A DNA stretch of 64,000 bases, from positions 640,515,398 through 640,579,397 of the forward strand of contig CM048746.1 of the NCBI GenBank assembly GCA_026315105.1. The letters run 5' to 3'. The notes under the pieces were generated by a model. It was not told where the DNA came from. It did no database searches and saw nothing but the letters and a program-made list of their open reading frames with translations. Position numbers and translations under genes: made by a program. This document shows, one piece after another, positions 30,531 through 43,239 of this stretch. The number at the start of each line of letters is the position of its first letter. Within the stretch, counting starts at the first letter, position 1. This DNA is from Locusta migratoria. Taxonomy: Eukaryota > Arthropoda > Insecta > Orthoptera > Acrididae.

Positions 30531-32001
30531 CTCAAGTTTTATACCTTATCTAACATGGAAATTAACTAATAAATGAATATTTATTAAGTTGGGTACTAGA
30601 TTAATACGCCAGCACTCATTTACCTACTGTAGTTGTAACCTCTGAAATTATTATTCTGGCCGTATAATAATAATTTCAAATACAGGCGTTACAATAGTTC
30701 ATGTTACAATAGTTGAGGTGTTAGTTTAGTAACTTACTTAATAAATGTTTAACTATAGTTTTTTTTATTCGTGCTATGTAGAACGAGGCACTTAAAATAT
30801 TTTCCAGATCGTTTGGAAAGATACAAAGATACAAGATAAATTGTTACAATGAAGGTGATTCACTTCGTAAGGGATAAAAAAAATAAAAAAAAAAATAAAA
30901 AAAAAATAAAAAAAAAAATAAAAAAAATTGCTCCAACACCGAAGTCGGGATATGGGGGAGGGTGACTTTGAAATCTTAAATACGAACCCTTGTCTTTAAA
31001 TCGCAGATTTGGATGAAGAAGTACGTAACTTTTGTATGAACCTTATTTTTTCGTTTCTTGATAGTTGTCGCTGTAGTCGACAAAAATGAACATCAGTCGC
31101 AAATAGTTGGTAAACGAAAATATTTCAAACACACATCCACAGAAACCGTTAGTTTTTCAAGGCAAAAAATCTTCTTAAATTTTCTTGATAGTACAAACAT
31201 TGCGAAACCGAGGCAGCGTTTATTTTCAGTAGTGTCTATTTTCACCAAAAGGCTGTAACTTATCGACAAGCACCGTATTATTTACGAGTTTGATGCAATG
31301 TAGGTCTACATATCTTTCGGAGTTTCTCCATTTCTTAGCTGTAAACGTAAAAGACATAAATCAAACAATCTTTAGAACGTGACTTCTTCAACAACGAAAT
31401 GAATACCAACTGATTCTTCCGACACTGTGTGTCTAATTCTCTACAATTACAGCGGCAAGAGCACATTAGATTTTTGCTGTATATAAACACATTGATCTCA
31501 CTTCCTTGAGAAAACTTATTATTTACAGTTAAACTTACAAGGAAACTACTTGGGCTCGAACAAACACACATACACCAAAATCGTATGAGACAAAATGTAA
31601 AGATCCCTTATTGCACTAGTGATACTCTCGCATCTGCAAAACTCTGCAGTCGTCCGTTAGAGGCCTCTGCGTTTGCCATGCAGCATTGAACTTTGACCTG
31701 TCGGTTAGCCAGTAGGGACGGTGCAGTGTGCCTCCGAAGTTGCATTTTGTGATGATATTTGTGTGGTGAAGCGTCAGATGGGGCGGCGATTGCTAATCAA
31801 TCCTGCTAATGTATTGCGATTTGTTACGAAGAACCCTTCATCGTGAAGATGGTATTAGTGTAGAAGATGAATCATTTGCATGCTTTCGCGTATCTGTTAT
31901 GGTACAGAAATATGAGCATAAGTTAGGTACCCCCATTGCAAGCCGTAGTGCTATGGTAAGTGCGGGAAGAGGCAACGGAAGCAGTGACAGTGAATATCAA
32001 C
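30531..32001. other. AT-rich, nothing recognised
   Basis: Contains an A-rich run with interspersed T (about 30868-30927). No protein family was recognised in the short frames. The stretch 31640-32000 is more balanced in composition and non-repetitive within the window. Confidence 0.35.
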
Positions 32002-32012
32002 AGTCTTTCGGG

Positions 32013-32204
32013 GCCGGCCGCGGTGGCCGAGGGGACTGAGGCGCTTCAGTCACGGTCTGCACGGCCACTACGGTCGGGGGTTCGAATCCCCTCTCGGGCA
32101 TGGATATTTGTACCGTCATTAGTTGTAGATACTTCATAAGTAGTTTGTAAGTTCAGGGACTGACGACCCCGTAGTTAAGTCCCTTAAGCTTAACAAACGT
32201 TATT
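32013..32204 (+). repeat. tRNA-SINE
   Basis: Full-length copy with target duplication AGTCTTTCGGG at 32002-32012 and 32205-32215. Confidence 0.95.
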
Positions 32205-32215
32205 AGTCTTTCGGG

Positions 32216-32805
32216 AAGAAGGTTAAAGTTGCACCTATCATCACGGTTTTTGATGACATTTCGCAAGAGAACATGTACGATGATTATTACATAAGTTTTA
32301 GTTAAGATATCTGCATTACGTATGGCGTCTACAATTACATCTACAGTGCTACCTAGGACATGGTTGCAGAGCTTTGCAGAAAAACGACACCCACCAGCAC
32401 ATTGAGGTGTACGTAGAGATCCTGTAACCAAACGTTCATACAGATCTGTTTGTTCGAAACATGAGGTCCTATGAGGTCCTGAGCTTGTTCGAGCCCACGT
32501 GCTTTCTTGTTAGTACTTCTTTAGAATTTAACCGTGAGTGAGAAATCTTGGAGCTGTTGTACGGTAGTGAGTAGGGAGATGTGTTGCCAGTCTCCTAGAG
32601 AGTAAAAGGGGTTCTGAAACTGCAGAATATGCTCGGTATCAAGGGTGATAGAGGGGAGTGGGGGGGGGGGATCGTTGGAAACAGGTAGCTTTTATATACA
32701 AACTGATTCGAATATTGAAGAACGTATTCCAATAAATGAATGAGAAGTCATAACATTTGTTAGAAATGAGAAGATGAAAATAAAATCGAAAAGTGGATGA
32801 AACTC
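32216..32805. other. Nothing recognised
   Basis: Intergenic-looking, with a G run near 32660-32670. A short direct repeat ATGAGGTCCT lies at about 32460-32480. Confidence 0.35.
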
Positions 32806-32816
32806 ACTACTGAGAG

Positions 32817-33015
32817 CCGGCCGCGGTGGCCGAGGGGCTGAGGCGCTTCAGTCGCGGTCTGCCCGGCCACTTCGGTCGGGGGTTCGAATCCTCTCCTCGG
32901 GCATGGATATTTGTGCCGTCCTTAGTTGTAGGTAGTTCATAAGTAGTTTGTAAGTTTAGAGATTGATGACCCCGTAGTTAAGTCCCTTAAGCTTAACAAA
33001 CATTTGAACATTTGA
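32817..33015 (+). repeat. tRNA-SINE
   Basis: Full-length copy with target duplication ACTACTGAGAG at 32806-32816 and 33016-33026. Confidence 0.95.
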
Positions 33016-33169
33016 ACTACTGAGAGTAAAGCACGCTTTTGTTTGTAATTAACAGAGTATTGCAGAAAACACTGGTGTTACATAAAGAGGTAGTATATTA
33101 GAACGCTTTACAAATGCAAATGATGCAAGAACAAAATATATAACCATTTCACATCATTGGAACCATGAA

Positions 33170-34242
33170 CGTCAGCTCCCAACTCACACCCCTCTAACCA
33201 GAATGAACACACTAAAGAACAGCCGTTCGTCTAACTGCGATAAAATTTTATACATTTCATGTTGAAAGCAAGAGGAAGATTCGCATCAAATAAAAATTTG
33301 AAAAGTCGACCGAAAAGTAGGAAATTTCGGAAAAAACTAAAGCGATTTTTTTTCTATGAATGAAAATCAATTATCACATGATTGTAAGAGCATCACTTGA
33401 TTACGGCTTGACAAGACAAGGTTTGTATGAAATCATTTATTTGGTAAATCTAACGGAAAATTGAAAAATTTAAAAAAACCTGAAACTGCGTTTCTCAATG
33501 TGTTATTGATTGAATTCAGCACTATAGCTGACTATTCGTACGACGGAGAGGGGTAATTTTTTTGTTTTGTTTTTTGTTTTGTTCATGATGGTCTTAGAAA
33601 AGATTTCGGTAAAAAAAAGTAGGTACAGTTAAAAATAAAAGTAGCAAAATTCGAACCAAGTTCCTTTTTCGATGTGTTCCTAAATATACTCATCACTATA
33701 AGTTGAGAACCGGTCATCCGATTGCGATAAATTTTTGATCATTTCACGTTCAACGAAAGATCAACGTTTTTATGAACTAAAAATTTGGGAAAGTTACCCA
33801 GAAAATCTGAAATTTTGAGTAACCGAAAGAGCTTTTTTCAATGGGATATCAATATCATTCATCTGATTGCTACAAAAATTTGTATATTTGACGTTCAAAG
33901 CAAGAGTAACGTTCTTAGGAAATAAAGATTTGGAAAAGTTTTCCGGAGAATTAGAAAATTCGGAAAAAAATAGAAATAAAATTTTCTATGAAACATCAGT
34001 AGCATTCATCTGATTGCAATAAAATTTTGCACATCGACGTTCAAACCGAGATGAAGGTTTGAGTGAAGTAAAAGTTTGGAATTGCTGGCCAGAAAATAAG
34101 GAAACTTCTGGAAAACTGAAAGAGCTCTTTTCTTTGGGATATCAATAGCATTCTTACGATTGTGATAAAATTTAACACATTTGACGTTCGAAACAAGAGT
34201 ATATACAGATTAGCAATTGCAATGCATTGCCGGGTCAACTAG
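33170..34242 (+). mobile_element. Helitron-like element with degenerate internal repeats
   Basis: The right end has CAATGCATTGCCGGGTCAACTAG followed by T, compatible with a Helitron 3' terminus, though its hairpin is weak. Upstream are at least four to five degenerate blocks of about 140-190 bases, each with an ATAAAATTTT-like word, CATTTGACGTTCAAA-like word and AAATTTGGAAAAG-like word. No 5' TC end was located. Confidence 0.55.
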
Positions 34243-34831
34243 TATATATATAGAGTAATATTTACTTATGAGTAATAACGTGTGTTTATGATGAAGCTGC
34301 ATTGAGTCGTTCCTAACAAACGATGAACTGTAATAGGAAGCTAGTTATTCATGGAGACAATCCAAATAGAAATCTACCGGTATAAAAGGCGATACAGAAT
34401 TGGTCAGCGTTGATCGTCACGTGATGTGCTGTTGGGTTGGTGGGGAAAGTCGCTGGGCGGGGCGAGCCGTGCAAGTATAAGAGAGGAGTGGGGAGGATTT
34501 TCACAGGATCTGAATCATGCGGCCTTTCCCGCGCGATTTCGTGAGTGTGCGAAGTCTGTAATGCCCACAATGTCGACGGGACGTTAAACCATAGTGTTCC
34601 TCGCTTTCTTCCCTTCATTCTACATTGCTTGGTGTTCCAGAATTTAGATATACCCAATGCCTTGTGCATAGCATCAGTTAAATCTTTTTAAAGTGGCGCG
34701 ACAGGCAGTCTTATTAGAGAAATTTGTTTGGTGTGGCACTGATAAGTCCGGCGGAGAGCCCGAGAGTAAATTTCTACGCTGTGGTACATCACAGCTTTCC
34801 GCTCTATTTCTCGCAACACTGCCATTAACAG

Positions 34832-34875
<44 letters not shown>

Positions 34876-35738
34876 TAATCTGACCGTGAAAGGAATAGTT
34901 CCGCGAGAGTACCGTTGTTAACTCCGGAAGGTCTTCAAGAAGAAAAACGCCCCAACAGCGGGAGGGCTAGCGACCTCTGCCCGGTCGCTTTCCGGTTAAA
35001 TCGAGCGCCTGAGATGCATGGAACACTTATCTACCATCTCCTCGGGCTGTTCTCTCGCCCAGCACCGGCTTAACTCCTCTCACCCCTCACCCCCCCCCCC
35101 CGCCCACCAACTCCCACCATCCCTGGACGTAACCCCTGGTCCCCGCAGTTGGTCGAAACACTTGCCGAATGTCGTGCTCCGGCAGAGCCAAAGTCGCTGA
35201 GGATTTGGTGAACCTACAAGCCGAGTTTACCCTCGCTCACTGGCTTAGGATAACAGCCGCAAAGTGGTAGTGGTGGAGAGAGGGGGGGGGGCGGCTAAAC
35301 TTGGACGCGCTGCTGCTGGGGAAAGTTCTCGTCCGTTCGGTTACCTGCTGTCGGTGGCTGCCCGATTTTTCCCTACGCTTGGGATGCCTAACATATCAAT
35401 CGCAACGGCAGTTCTCTCCGCGGAAAACTAATACTTATGAAATTAGCGCATACTGGATATTTCATTTTAGTAAGCCAGACCTTGGAGATCATGAACGTGT
35501 CAAGAGGCAGCCGCGACGATGGAGAATTATCGCACGCCGCTACGGTTCACCTTTGGCCACTGCCATTCATAAATGCACGAAACCATGCTTGGGCTCTGTT
35601 CACACGGAGATACTCTATACTCCATTCACAGAAACGAGAGACATACTGTAAAAACGGCAAGGCGCGTGACAAAAGCGCTGCCGTCGATGGGTGTACAAGA
35701 CTGTGGCGCACAGTCAGCGTGCCCATCTGAATTGTAGG
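34243..35738. other. No recognised gene
   Basis: Includes a piece of SINE tail (about 34560-34615), a GT microsatellite (34834-34866), a C run (35088-35100) and a fairly GC-rich, non-repetitive stretch from 34900 to 35700. A 116-codon frame at 35301-35651 shows no known family. Confidence 0.35.
34834..34866. repeat. GT dinucleotide microsatellite
   Basis: About 16 GT units followed by a few GC steps. Confidence 0.97.
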
Positions 35739-35956
35739 TGTTCAAATGTTCAAATGTTTGTAAAGCTTAAGGGGTCATCAGTCCAAAAAATGTTCAGATG
35801 TTTGTTAAGCTGATGGGACTTAACTACGGGGTCATCAGTCCCTAAACTTACAAACTACTTATCAACTACCTTATACTAAGGACGACACAAACATCCATGC
35901 CCGAGGGGGGATTCGAACCTCCGACGGCGGACGGCCGCACACACCGCAACCCGGAA
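35739..35956 (-). repeat. tRNA-SINE with a duplicated tail
   Basis: Minus-strand copy whose 3' part is present twice (35739-35793 and from 35794 onward). Imperfect target duplication ATTG[T/C]AGGTGT lies at about 35731-35741 and 35957-35967. Confidence 0.85.
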
Positions 35957-36077
35957 ATTGCAGGTGTGAGCTCGTTAGTGCTTGTTGTACAGCGGCAATT
36001 TCAGGATCTCTTAAGTTCATCTTTAAAGACGCTTGAAAGGCTAGTTGAACCTTCGGGAAGTGGTTTTAACCCTTACA

Positions 36078-36400
36078 ATAGAAGCGCCTCGGTTGCAGAG
36101 TGGTAGAGTGCCACACTACAATTCCAGAGGTCGCGGGTTCGATCCCCGTCTGGTCCTAGGATTTTTATCTGCCACTTTCCACTTCTTTCACCTCTGGCAG
36201 TTTTGCTCATGTGAAAAATACCGAGTAGCACCGTGGTTCGGAACCCACGTTAAACTGTAGGTCCCCCTATAACTTGCTGGGTAAGTCAGTTCGAAGGTCG
36301 GAGTAAGGCAACGGCATACCACCTCCAAACAGGACCATGACTAGTAAAGCACTATGGCGTTCAAACCAATCTTCGGATTGTTGACTGCTTTACCTTAAAC
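36078..36400 (+). repeat. Second-type tRNA-SINE
   Basis: Same family as 26368-26687: head GGTTGCAGAGTGGTAGAGTG, B box GGGTTCGATCCCC, and a body ending GACTGCTTTACC. Confidence 0.9.
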
Positions 36401-36588
36401 AATAAATAGTCTTATGGACATTAAAAACTGCAAGAAAATGTTTTATTTTGTTTTTACAATAATTTAGGACTGAAAGGGAAAGATGTTCTCCCTCGGCTTG
36501 CAGTTATTGTTGTTGATAAAGCGACGTGCCATTATCGAAGGAAAGAAAAAAGGTCCCAGTGCGAATTCCAATAAGCACAAAATATCAG

Positions 36589-36768
36589 CCGGCCGCGGTG
36601 GCCGAGGGGACTGAGGCGCTCCAGTCACGGTCTGCACGACCACTACGGTCGGGGGTTCGAATCCCCCCTCGGGCATGGATATTTGTGCCGTCCTTAGGAT
36701 AAGCTAGTTGATAAGTTGTCTGTAATTTTATGGACTAGTTACGTCCTATACAAACATTAACATTTTTA
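36589..36768 (+). repeat. tRNA-SINE
   Basis: Full-length copy with target duplication ACAAAATATCAG at 36577-36588 and 36769-36780. Confidence 0.95.
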
Positions 36769-36873
36769 ACAAAATATCAGAGTGGCTAAAATCTAAAAAC
36801 CTCGATTTTTGAAGACTGTATGTTGAAAACATAACTTTTAGATATATTTCAAAATTACAGAACAGCGCACAAC

Positions 36874-37131
36874 GAATACGTGATAGATGAAATGACGAAG
36901 AATGAAGGGAAAACTGTTCTTAGAATTCCTCCGTACCGCTGTGAATTAAACGCCATCGAGTAAGTGTGGGCCAGAATCAAAGGCTATAATGCAACTAAAG
37001 ACAAAGAATACAAAATGCCGGAAGTTAAAGAACTGCGAGAAGAAGCAGTAAAAACAGTGACTGCAGAAGTTTGGAACAGGTGCGTCCTTCGTGTCGTATT
37101 TTTAGTTGAAAGTAAAATGTGGAAATTGTAG
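36874..37131 (+). pseudogene. Tc1/IS630-like DDE transposase C-terminal fragment
   Basis: About 80 codons read Y-V-I-D-E-M, then R-I-P-P-Y-R-C-E-L-N-A-I-E with the catalytic glutamate. An in-frame TAA follows directly, then V-W-A-R-I-K-G-Y and T-V-T-A-E-V-W-N-R-C. This matches the end of the DDE_3-type catalytic domain of Tc1-like insect transposases. The N-terminal domains and the two aspartates are absent. It is a dead fragment and differs from the CAGGG-ended family elsewhere in the window. Confidence 0.75.
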
Positions 37132-38169
37132 AGGAGAGAGATAGGAGCGGTTTGGTATAAACTTCAATGAAAACAGTTCACGATTGAAAGAATGAACCTC
37201 GTTTCGTCGTCCTTTACCATTATTATTATTATTATTATTGGTTATGTTATAAAAATTGTGTATGAATGGAGCGTTTTGTTAACAACCTGTATGAAAACAA
37301 ATATGTTTTGACAGAATGAAATCAGTTCCATCGTACTTTCAACATTATTGTAACTGGCTTTGAATATTTCGTGTCTTGCTTTATTTGGTTACATTGTTGT
37401 CCAGGTTTCTCAGGGTCAGCTATGACGTCAGCTCGGCAGCCAGCCGACACCACCAGCTGCAAAGCGTGCGCCAAGGATTTTGTACACCCCTTCGCATCAC
37501 GTGAACACCGAACGCTTTCTCTGAAAACGATCGTAGTCGCTCACGTGACACTGTTTATGTTTCATCCCAGCTCTCGGTTAACGGACTACAGGCGCCAAGC
37601 GATTGAGATACTGCACGACTATAGACGGCGTCATCTACGAAGGCGACACAGTTTTCAGCCGTTCTGCGCATCCCCCAGTATTACCGCGATGACAGCCAAC
37701 AATGTTCATTCTGTACACGCGTGGCTGGCCGCGAGTTACGCAGTGTTTCCCCCGCAGACTCCACTGTTGGCGCTCGGCCGTAGCTCCTCCCCTCAACGCT
37801 TCCCCTTTCGCTTCACCTCTATGCGCAGAAGCGTCTTCTTATACGACGCCAGGTATAAGAGATGCAGCAAATGTAATTAAATGGGGTCGTTCACACGGGG
37901 ATACTTGAGTAGCGGCGTCTTCGACTCGCTGTGACTGGGTTACTACCAGACTCGACGTGCTGATCGCGGAGTCTCCCAGTCTCTTGCTTGCGTTAGTAGC
38001 ATTCCGTGGCGCAAAGTACGGAAAAGTGTTTAGTTTGAAATCCGACGTAGAAAATGTTTGCTACCTTCTCGATGAGATAGGCGTGAAACATTCAATAGCT
38101 CAGGACATGTTGAAACTGTTTGTTATTTGTTGTTTGGCCGAGGGCACTTTTTGTGCCACTGTCACAAAT
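37132..38169. other. No recognised gene
   Basis: Contains a small ATT microsatellite (37218-37238) and a GC-richer region (37400-37960) with a 169-codon frame at 37371-37880. That frame has no motif I know, is rich in Arg and Ser, and overlaps other frames, so I do not call it coding. No repeat partner was found in the window. Confidence 0.35.
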
Positions 38170-39718
38170 GTTTCGCGATCATCATCGTCATCATCGTTAG
38201 AGACTGATTATGCCTTTCAACGTTCAGTATGGAGCATAGTACCTCTAATAAAATGCCTCCATGATCCCCTATTCAGTGCTAACTTTGATGCCTCATCTGA
38301 TGTTATGCCTTTTACTTCAAAATCATTCTGCATCGAATCTAAGTACTTTCTTCTTGGTCTACCTCGACTCCTCTTACCCTCCGCTGCCGAGCTCATGAGT
38401 CTCTTATGTAACCTTGCTTCTCCCATGCGTGTAAAATTACCCCACCATCTCAGTCTGTTCGCTCTAACTGCTTCATTTATGGTGTTCATTCCAAGTTTTT
38501 CTTTGATTTCCTAATTATGGACACCCTCCTGCCATTGTTCACATCTATTAGTACCTGCAGTCATTCTTGCCACTTTCAGATCTGTAACCTCTACCTTATG
38601 AATAAGGTAGCCTGTATCCACCAAACTATCACTCCCATACAACAAATTTCGTCGAAAGATAGAGCGGTGCACTGCTAACTTAGTCTTGGTACCGACTTCC
38701 TACTTGCAGAAGAGAGTAGGTCTTAGCTGAGCACTCACCGCATTATCTTTGCTGCACCTCGATTCCAGTTCCTTCACAATGTTGCCACCCTGTGAAAAAT
38801 ACATTCCAGGTACTTGAAACTGTCTACCTGTTCTAATTTTGTTCCTCCTATTTGGCACTCAATCTGATTAAATCTCTTTCCCACAGATATTACTTTCGTT
38901 TTGGAGAAGCTGAACTTCATATCACATATCATAATCGCTGCACCTCTGATCGAGCTCTGAAATATTAGACGCAACCTTTGAATCGAATCTGCCATTACAA
39001 CTAAGTCATCCGCATATGCGAGACTGCTTATTTTGTTTTCACCTATTTTAATCCCGCCCTGCCAGTCTACTGTTTTCAACATATGATCCATGAATAGTAT
39101 GAAAAACGGTAGTGGCAGTTTACAGCCTTGTCTTAGCCCTGAAACTACCCTAAACCATGAGCTTAATTTGCCGTCTACTCTAACTGCTGCCTGACAGTCT
39201 ACGTAAAGCCCTTTAACTGCCTGCAGAAGTTTGCCTCCTATACCATAATCGTGTAGAACTAACAGTAGCTTCCTCCTAGGAACACGATCATAAGCCTTTT
39301 CTAGATCTATGAAACATAGATACAATTCCCTGTTCCACTCATAGCACTTTTCCATTACCTGCCATAAGCTAAAGATCTGGTCCTGACAGCCTCTAACAGG
39401 CCTAAACCCACACTGATTTTCATCTAACTTGTCCTCAATTAATACTCGCACTCTTCTTTCAACAATACTTGAGAATAATTTGCCTACAACGCTAATTAAA
39501 GAGATACCTCGATAGTTGTTACAATCTTTTCTGTCTCCATGTTTGAAAATTGGCGTGATTACCTCTTTCGTCCAGTCAGACGGAACCTGTCCCGATTCCC
39601 ACGCCTTCTCAATTATCCTGTGTAACCATTTGAACCCTGATATTCCACTGTGTTTGACGAGTTCCGGCTTAATTTCGCCATAAAAATATTTAATGGTAAA
39701 CTCCATGTAAGATCCCAT
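38170..39718 (-). pseudogene. LINE reverse transcriptase, 3' half
   Basis: The longest LINE frame in the window: 314 codons from 39718 to 38774. It shows N-Y-R-G-I-S-L-I, Q-C-G-F-R-P, FIDLEKAYDRVPR, L-R-Q-G-C and the catalytic box AYADDLVVMADS, all in order, so the polymerase core looks intact. After frame breaks near 38774 the C-terminal part continues (38489-38217) with R-L-R-W-W-G-N and G-R-P-R-R-K-Y. A simple (GAT)n-type tail lies at 38175-38200. The 5' part, including the endonuclease, is missing. Same family as 17878-18175. Confidence 0.9.
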
Positions 39719-40342
39719 CTGTTTAGCTTTTACCTTCGCGGTCTTTTCACGAGATAAACCATGGACAGGAGATGGTAATACTGATTAACTCACAGAAGAA
39801 AACTGAAATTAACCTGAACGTTAGAACACGTCTGCGGTAACACATCTATTAAAAATTTCATGTCCGCTAAACCAAAAACTGCAAAATAGTTGTTTGTTTT
39901 TAAAAGCGACTAAAAAGGTAATTTCTAGTAACCATACTGATAGACCTAGAAAATGTTGCTTTTAAGTTTTAAATAGCTATGACATTACTTATTCAATATA
40001 AAACGAAAATCGTAGGGTGCAGTGAATAGATAAAAACATGGGGTAGATAGATGTTAATTAGAATAGTCACACAACAATTCATAGCAATTGTAGTGCAACA
40101 AAATCGCAAATGACTTGGTGAAGTATTCGTATCGCAGCTATCTAATGCATGTGCCCACTTTTTCCTTTGAATTTTACACATATTTTGCTAGATACTAAAA
40201 ATTCACAAGCAGAAATTTTCGGGCCCATCTGCATGTACTGGCGGTAGTAATAATTATAATGCCATCGTCACTGCTACTGCAGAAAAAGGTGCCGAAACAT
40301 GTCTGGGTAATTAAAAAAAAGTGTCTTGCTTAAGGTGGATTT
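39719..40342. other. AT-rich, nothing recognised
   Basis: No motif recognised on either strand. Confidence 0.35.
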
Positions 40343-40625
40343 CTTAACAAATCTGGACTTGGTGATCTTGGTGTAAGGCGCTCGACTGGAAACCGAAGGG
40401 TCGCGAGTTCGAAACCCGGTCGGACCTCGAATTTTTTCAGTCTGTATTTTAACCCATCCCTCGCGTCTCAACGATGTGAGGAGTCGCTAGAAACGATAAG
40501 GGTTTCGGATTCGACGTTAAGTTGTAGGTCCCCTTCCCCCTGTTGGATAACTGGGGTAGACTAGGAAGACGCAAGTCGCCGAAGTGGTGTGCAATTGAAA
40601 GACTTGCACTAGGCCAATTATCCAC
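40343..40625 (+). repeat. tRNA-derived SINE, fourth type
   Basis: Head with A box TTGGTGTAAGGCGCTCGACTGG and B box GCGAGTTCGAAACCC, then an unrelated body ending near CACTAGGCCAATTATCC. This is a single copy in the window. Confidence 0.65.
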
Positions 40626-40717
40626 ACGATAGATTAGATTAATACTTGTTCCATAGATCATATATATACGACATACGATCATATATATATACGATATGTT
40701 AATAACAAATTTCATGA

Positions 40718-40777
<60 letters not shown>
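40718..40777. repeat. TA dinucleotide microsatellite
   Basis: About 29 uninterrupted TA units; shorter TA runs lie just to the left. Confidence 0.97.
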
Positions 40778-40781
<4 letters not shown>

Positions 40782-40801
40782 TGAAGCTACAGTGAGGATC
40801 A

Positions 40802-41530
40802 CTAGATCCCTAAATAAATGTCTGCATGATGCTCTTGGGTGGGCTCCAGCAATATTCTGATTACATGCATTTGTGCAATGAATACTTTTTTACTCAATAT
40901 GATCCCATATGAAAACAGTGAATGAAAATAGGCGTAGTAAGCTAATTTACTGAGATGTATATCACCAAATTTTGCAATAACTCTGATAGAATAAGTAGCT
41001 GAACTCAAACGTTTCAGGAGATCTTCAATATGTTTCTTCCAATTCAGTCCCTCGTCAATGCAAACACCTAAAGATCTTTAATATTCTACCTAATGCACAG
41101 ATTTATGTTCAAAGTCTAAATTCATTAATTACTGTATGAAACTGTATATACAGTGTTTTATCAAAGTTTAATGAGAGTCCATTTGTAGAGAACCACTTAA
41201 AAACTTCCTGGAAGATATCATTTACAATTTCATCGGTTAATTCCTGTTTGTCAGGTGTGATAGCTATACTTGTATCACCAGCAAAACGTACTTGCTTAGC
41301 ATTTTCGTGAATGTAGAATGGCAATTCATTAATATATATTAAGATCAGCAAAGGACCCAAGACCGAACCTTGTGGGACCCCATTTTTGATAACTCCACAG
41401 TAAGAAGAATTAATTGTTTCATCTATATCATGCGAACTGCTTATTTCAACTTTCTGCACTCTTCCAGTGAAGTATGATTTAAACCATTTGAGCACTGTCC
41501 CACTCATACCACAATACTTAAGCTTTCCAG
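40802..41530 (-). pseudogene. LINE RT fragment (jockey-like)
   Basis: On the minus strand a 132-codon frame (41507-41109) reads VLKWFKSYFTGR, GVPQGSVLGPLL and a damaged catalytic box (F-A-G-D). The thumb region follows with N-G-L-S-L-N. After a break, 41008-40802 reads L-A-Y-Y-A-Y-F-H-S-L-F-S-Y-G-I. Truncated at both ends. A lineage different from the other LINEs in the window. Confidence 0.85.
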
Positions 41531-41859
41531 GATAGAGACGTGGAATTGTTTGCGTTTGTTGTAAAGATAAACGGTTTCTAGCGTTCTCTAAAAGTTAGTG
41601 TTTCCCACAATTCTCCGGCGGACAACGTACGCGCAACTCTCCACGCAGGCGGCGTTAACGCCTGCCGGTAGTGGCGGCGCTACTTTGCGCGCTGCAGTTG
41701 GCAGCCCTGTTCCTCACTGTGCGCGCCCGTCTACTCGCCTGAGCCCGCACACCGCCCCTGCTCGGCCCGCATCGCTCTGTGTGTGCTGTTAATGGCCCCC
41801 CGTGTTTGCGTGCTATTTCAATCGCGCTATGCAAATGCCTACCAAGCGCGCGCACTGGT

Positions 41860-41861
<2 letters not shown>

Positions 41862-41904
<43 letters not shown>
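41862..41904. repeat. 43-base T run
   Basis: Uninterrupted T on the plus strand. It could be the poly(A) tail of a retroposed minus-strand sequence lying to its left, but no source gene was recognised. Confidence 0.95.
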
Positions 41905-41906
<2 letters not shown>

Positions 41907-42591
41907 CCCTACCGTAGCCCCCATCAGAATTTCCTGCATTTGCAGAAAGCGCCGAAGTAAATTACATATGCGTCACGCATTTACGGTATAATAAACCCTT
42001 TTTGACATTCAGATTCGCTCAAAGGGTTTCCGTAACCGTGCTGTTTGGCTCACACAGCTCTCGCTACGGTTCGCTTTTATTTTTGCCGCCCAGCTCATCT
42101 CCCGTGACGATGTTTTTCTGCCGCCGAAAATGTTCGCTCCTCGATCCGACGTTATACAATAAAACAACACTTTCTTGATACGGGATTACGAACGATGTGT
42201 GTAAGTAATACAGAGCTATTTTGCAAAGATTAATATTTCCTACATTTTTATGACGCTTCCTAGCAAGCTGTAAACCGTAAACTATGGAACTCTTGAGTGA
42301 GAGAGAAGCTTACATGTTGGCACAGAATATGACCTGAACCGTAAAATATGCAGATTTCTGTTGGCAAACAGTGGTTCTTTCATCGCGCAGTCCCTCAGTG
42401 AACCACACGTAACACAGCGTGTCGCTGAATACTTACGAGGACAGCTGGTGATGTATAAAAGAATATGGTTTCATGGTACCTTCTTCAAAAATATGCTGAT
42501 GTAGTACTCGTATACATACAAAATACATAAATGAAGTTGCTGTTAAATGTGACGTCAGTAATATACGCATAGCCAAAGTGCACAAAATCGT

Positions 42592-42665
42592 TTGCCGCAG
42601 GGAAGAGTCGATCCGGGACCTTTTCTATACGAATCCGATATCTTACCGCTGAGGTAAATACCGTT
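42592..42665 (-). repeat. tRNA-like head (SINE or tRNA pseudogene)
   Basis: On the minus strand TTACCTCAGCGGTAAGAT resembles an A box and GGTCCCGGATCGACTC a B box, spaced as in a tRNA. The full cloverleaf does not close convincingly. Confidence 0.45.
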
Positions 42666-43239
42666 TCCTACACGCACCGTCACAGGGTCAATTGATGAGG
42701 TGCATATCATTATATAAATACGCTAACACGAAAATGGTGGTACAGATTACTAATTTATTCGTACAAGAAGGCCAATGAAAGTTACATAATTCGAAAGACG
42801 GTTTGTCGTTGATTTCACAAATATAAATATTATGTGTGCATTTAGCCATTAAAAGTGGTTAAAGGAAGTAGAAATTTTCCTATCTACAGCTTGGTTTAAG
42901 TTCAAGTTCTACATTCTCCAACAATCAGTTCACTGATTTGCTGTTCGCCTCGACCAAAGACGCTGTAATGCAGAGCATCTGCAGTATTAAAATAACGTAT
43001 TAAAATAAGTGAATATCGAAACATGGAGTGCTCCCAACTCACTTTCTTGTGCCGTTCAAATGCTTCATATTCGCAGTGATTAAGAGTGGTTAAAGGAAAT
43101 GCATGTTTTCACATGAATGCCGAAAAAAAAGGATGATGCGCCGGGAGAGGCATGTAGCGTTGCTCGGGAATGCCGATATAAATGATGATGCGCCGGGACA
43201 GGCATGTAGCTGTGCACGGGTGGAACTACGAATTCGACA

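Larger units (their letters stand above)
41531..43239. other. No recognised gene
   Basis: CpG-rich stretch 41600-41800, a 43-base T run (41862-41904, possibly the A tail of a minus-strand retroposon), then AT-rich sequence. A tRNA-like head lies near 42592-42665. A short tandem duplication of about 60 bases with GATGATGCGCCGGGA lies at 43130-43205. Confidence 0.4.

Noticed and set aside
37371..37880. 169-codon ORF as a gene
   Set aside because: GC-rich region with overlapping frames, no motif and no splice or repeat context; open length alone is weak evidence.
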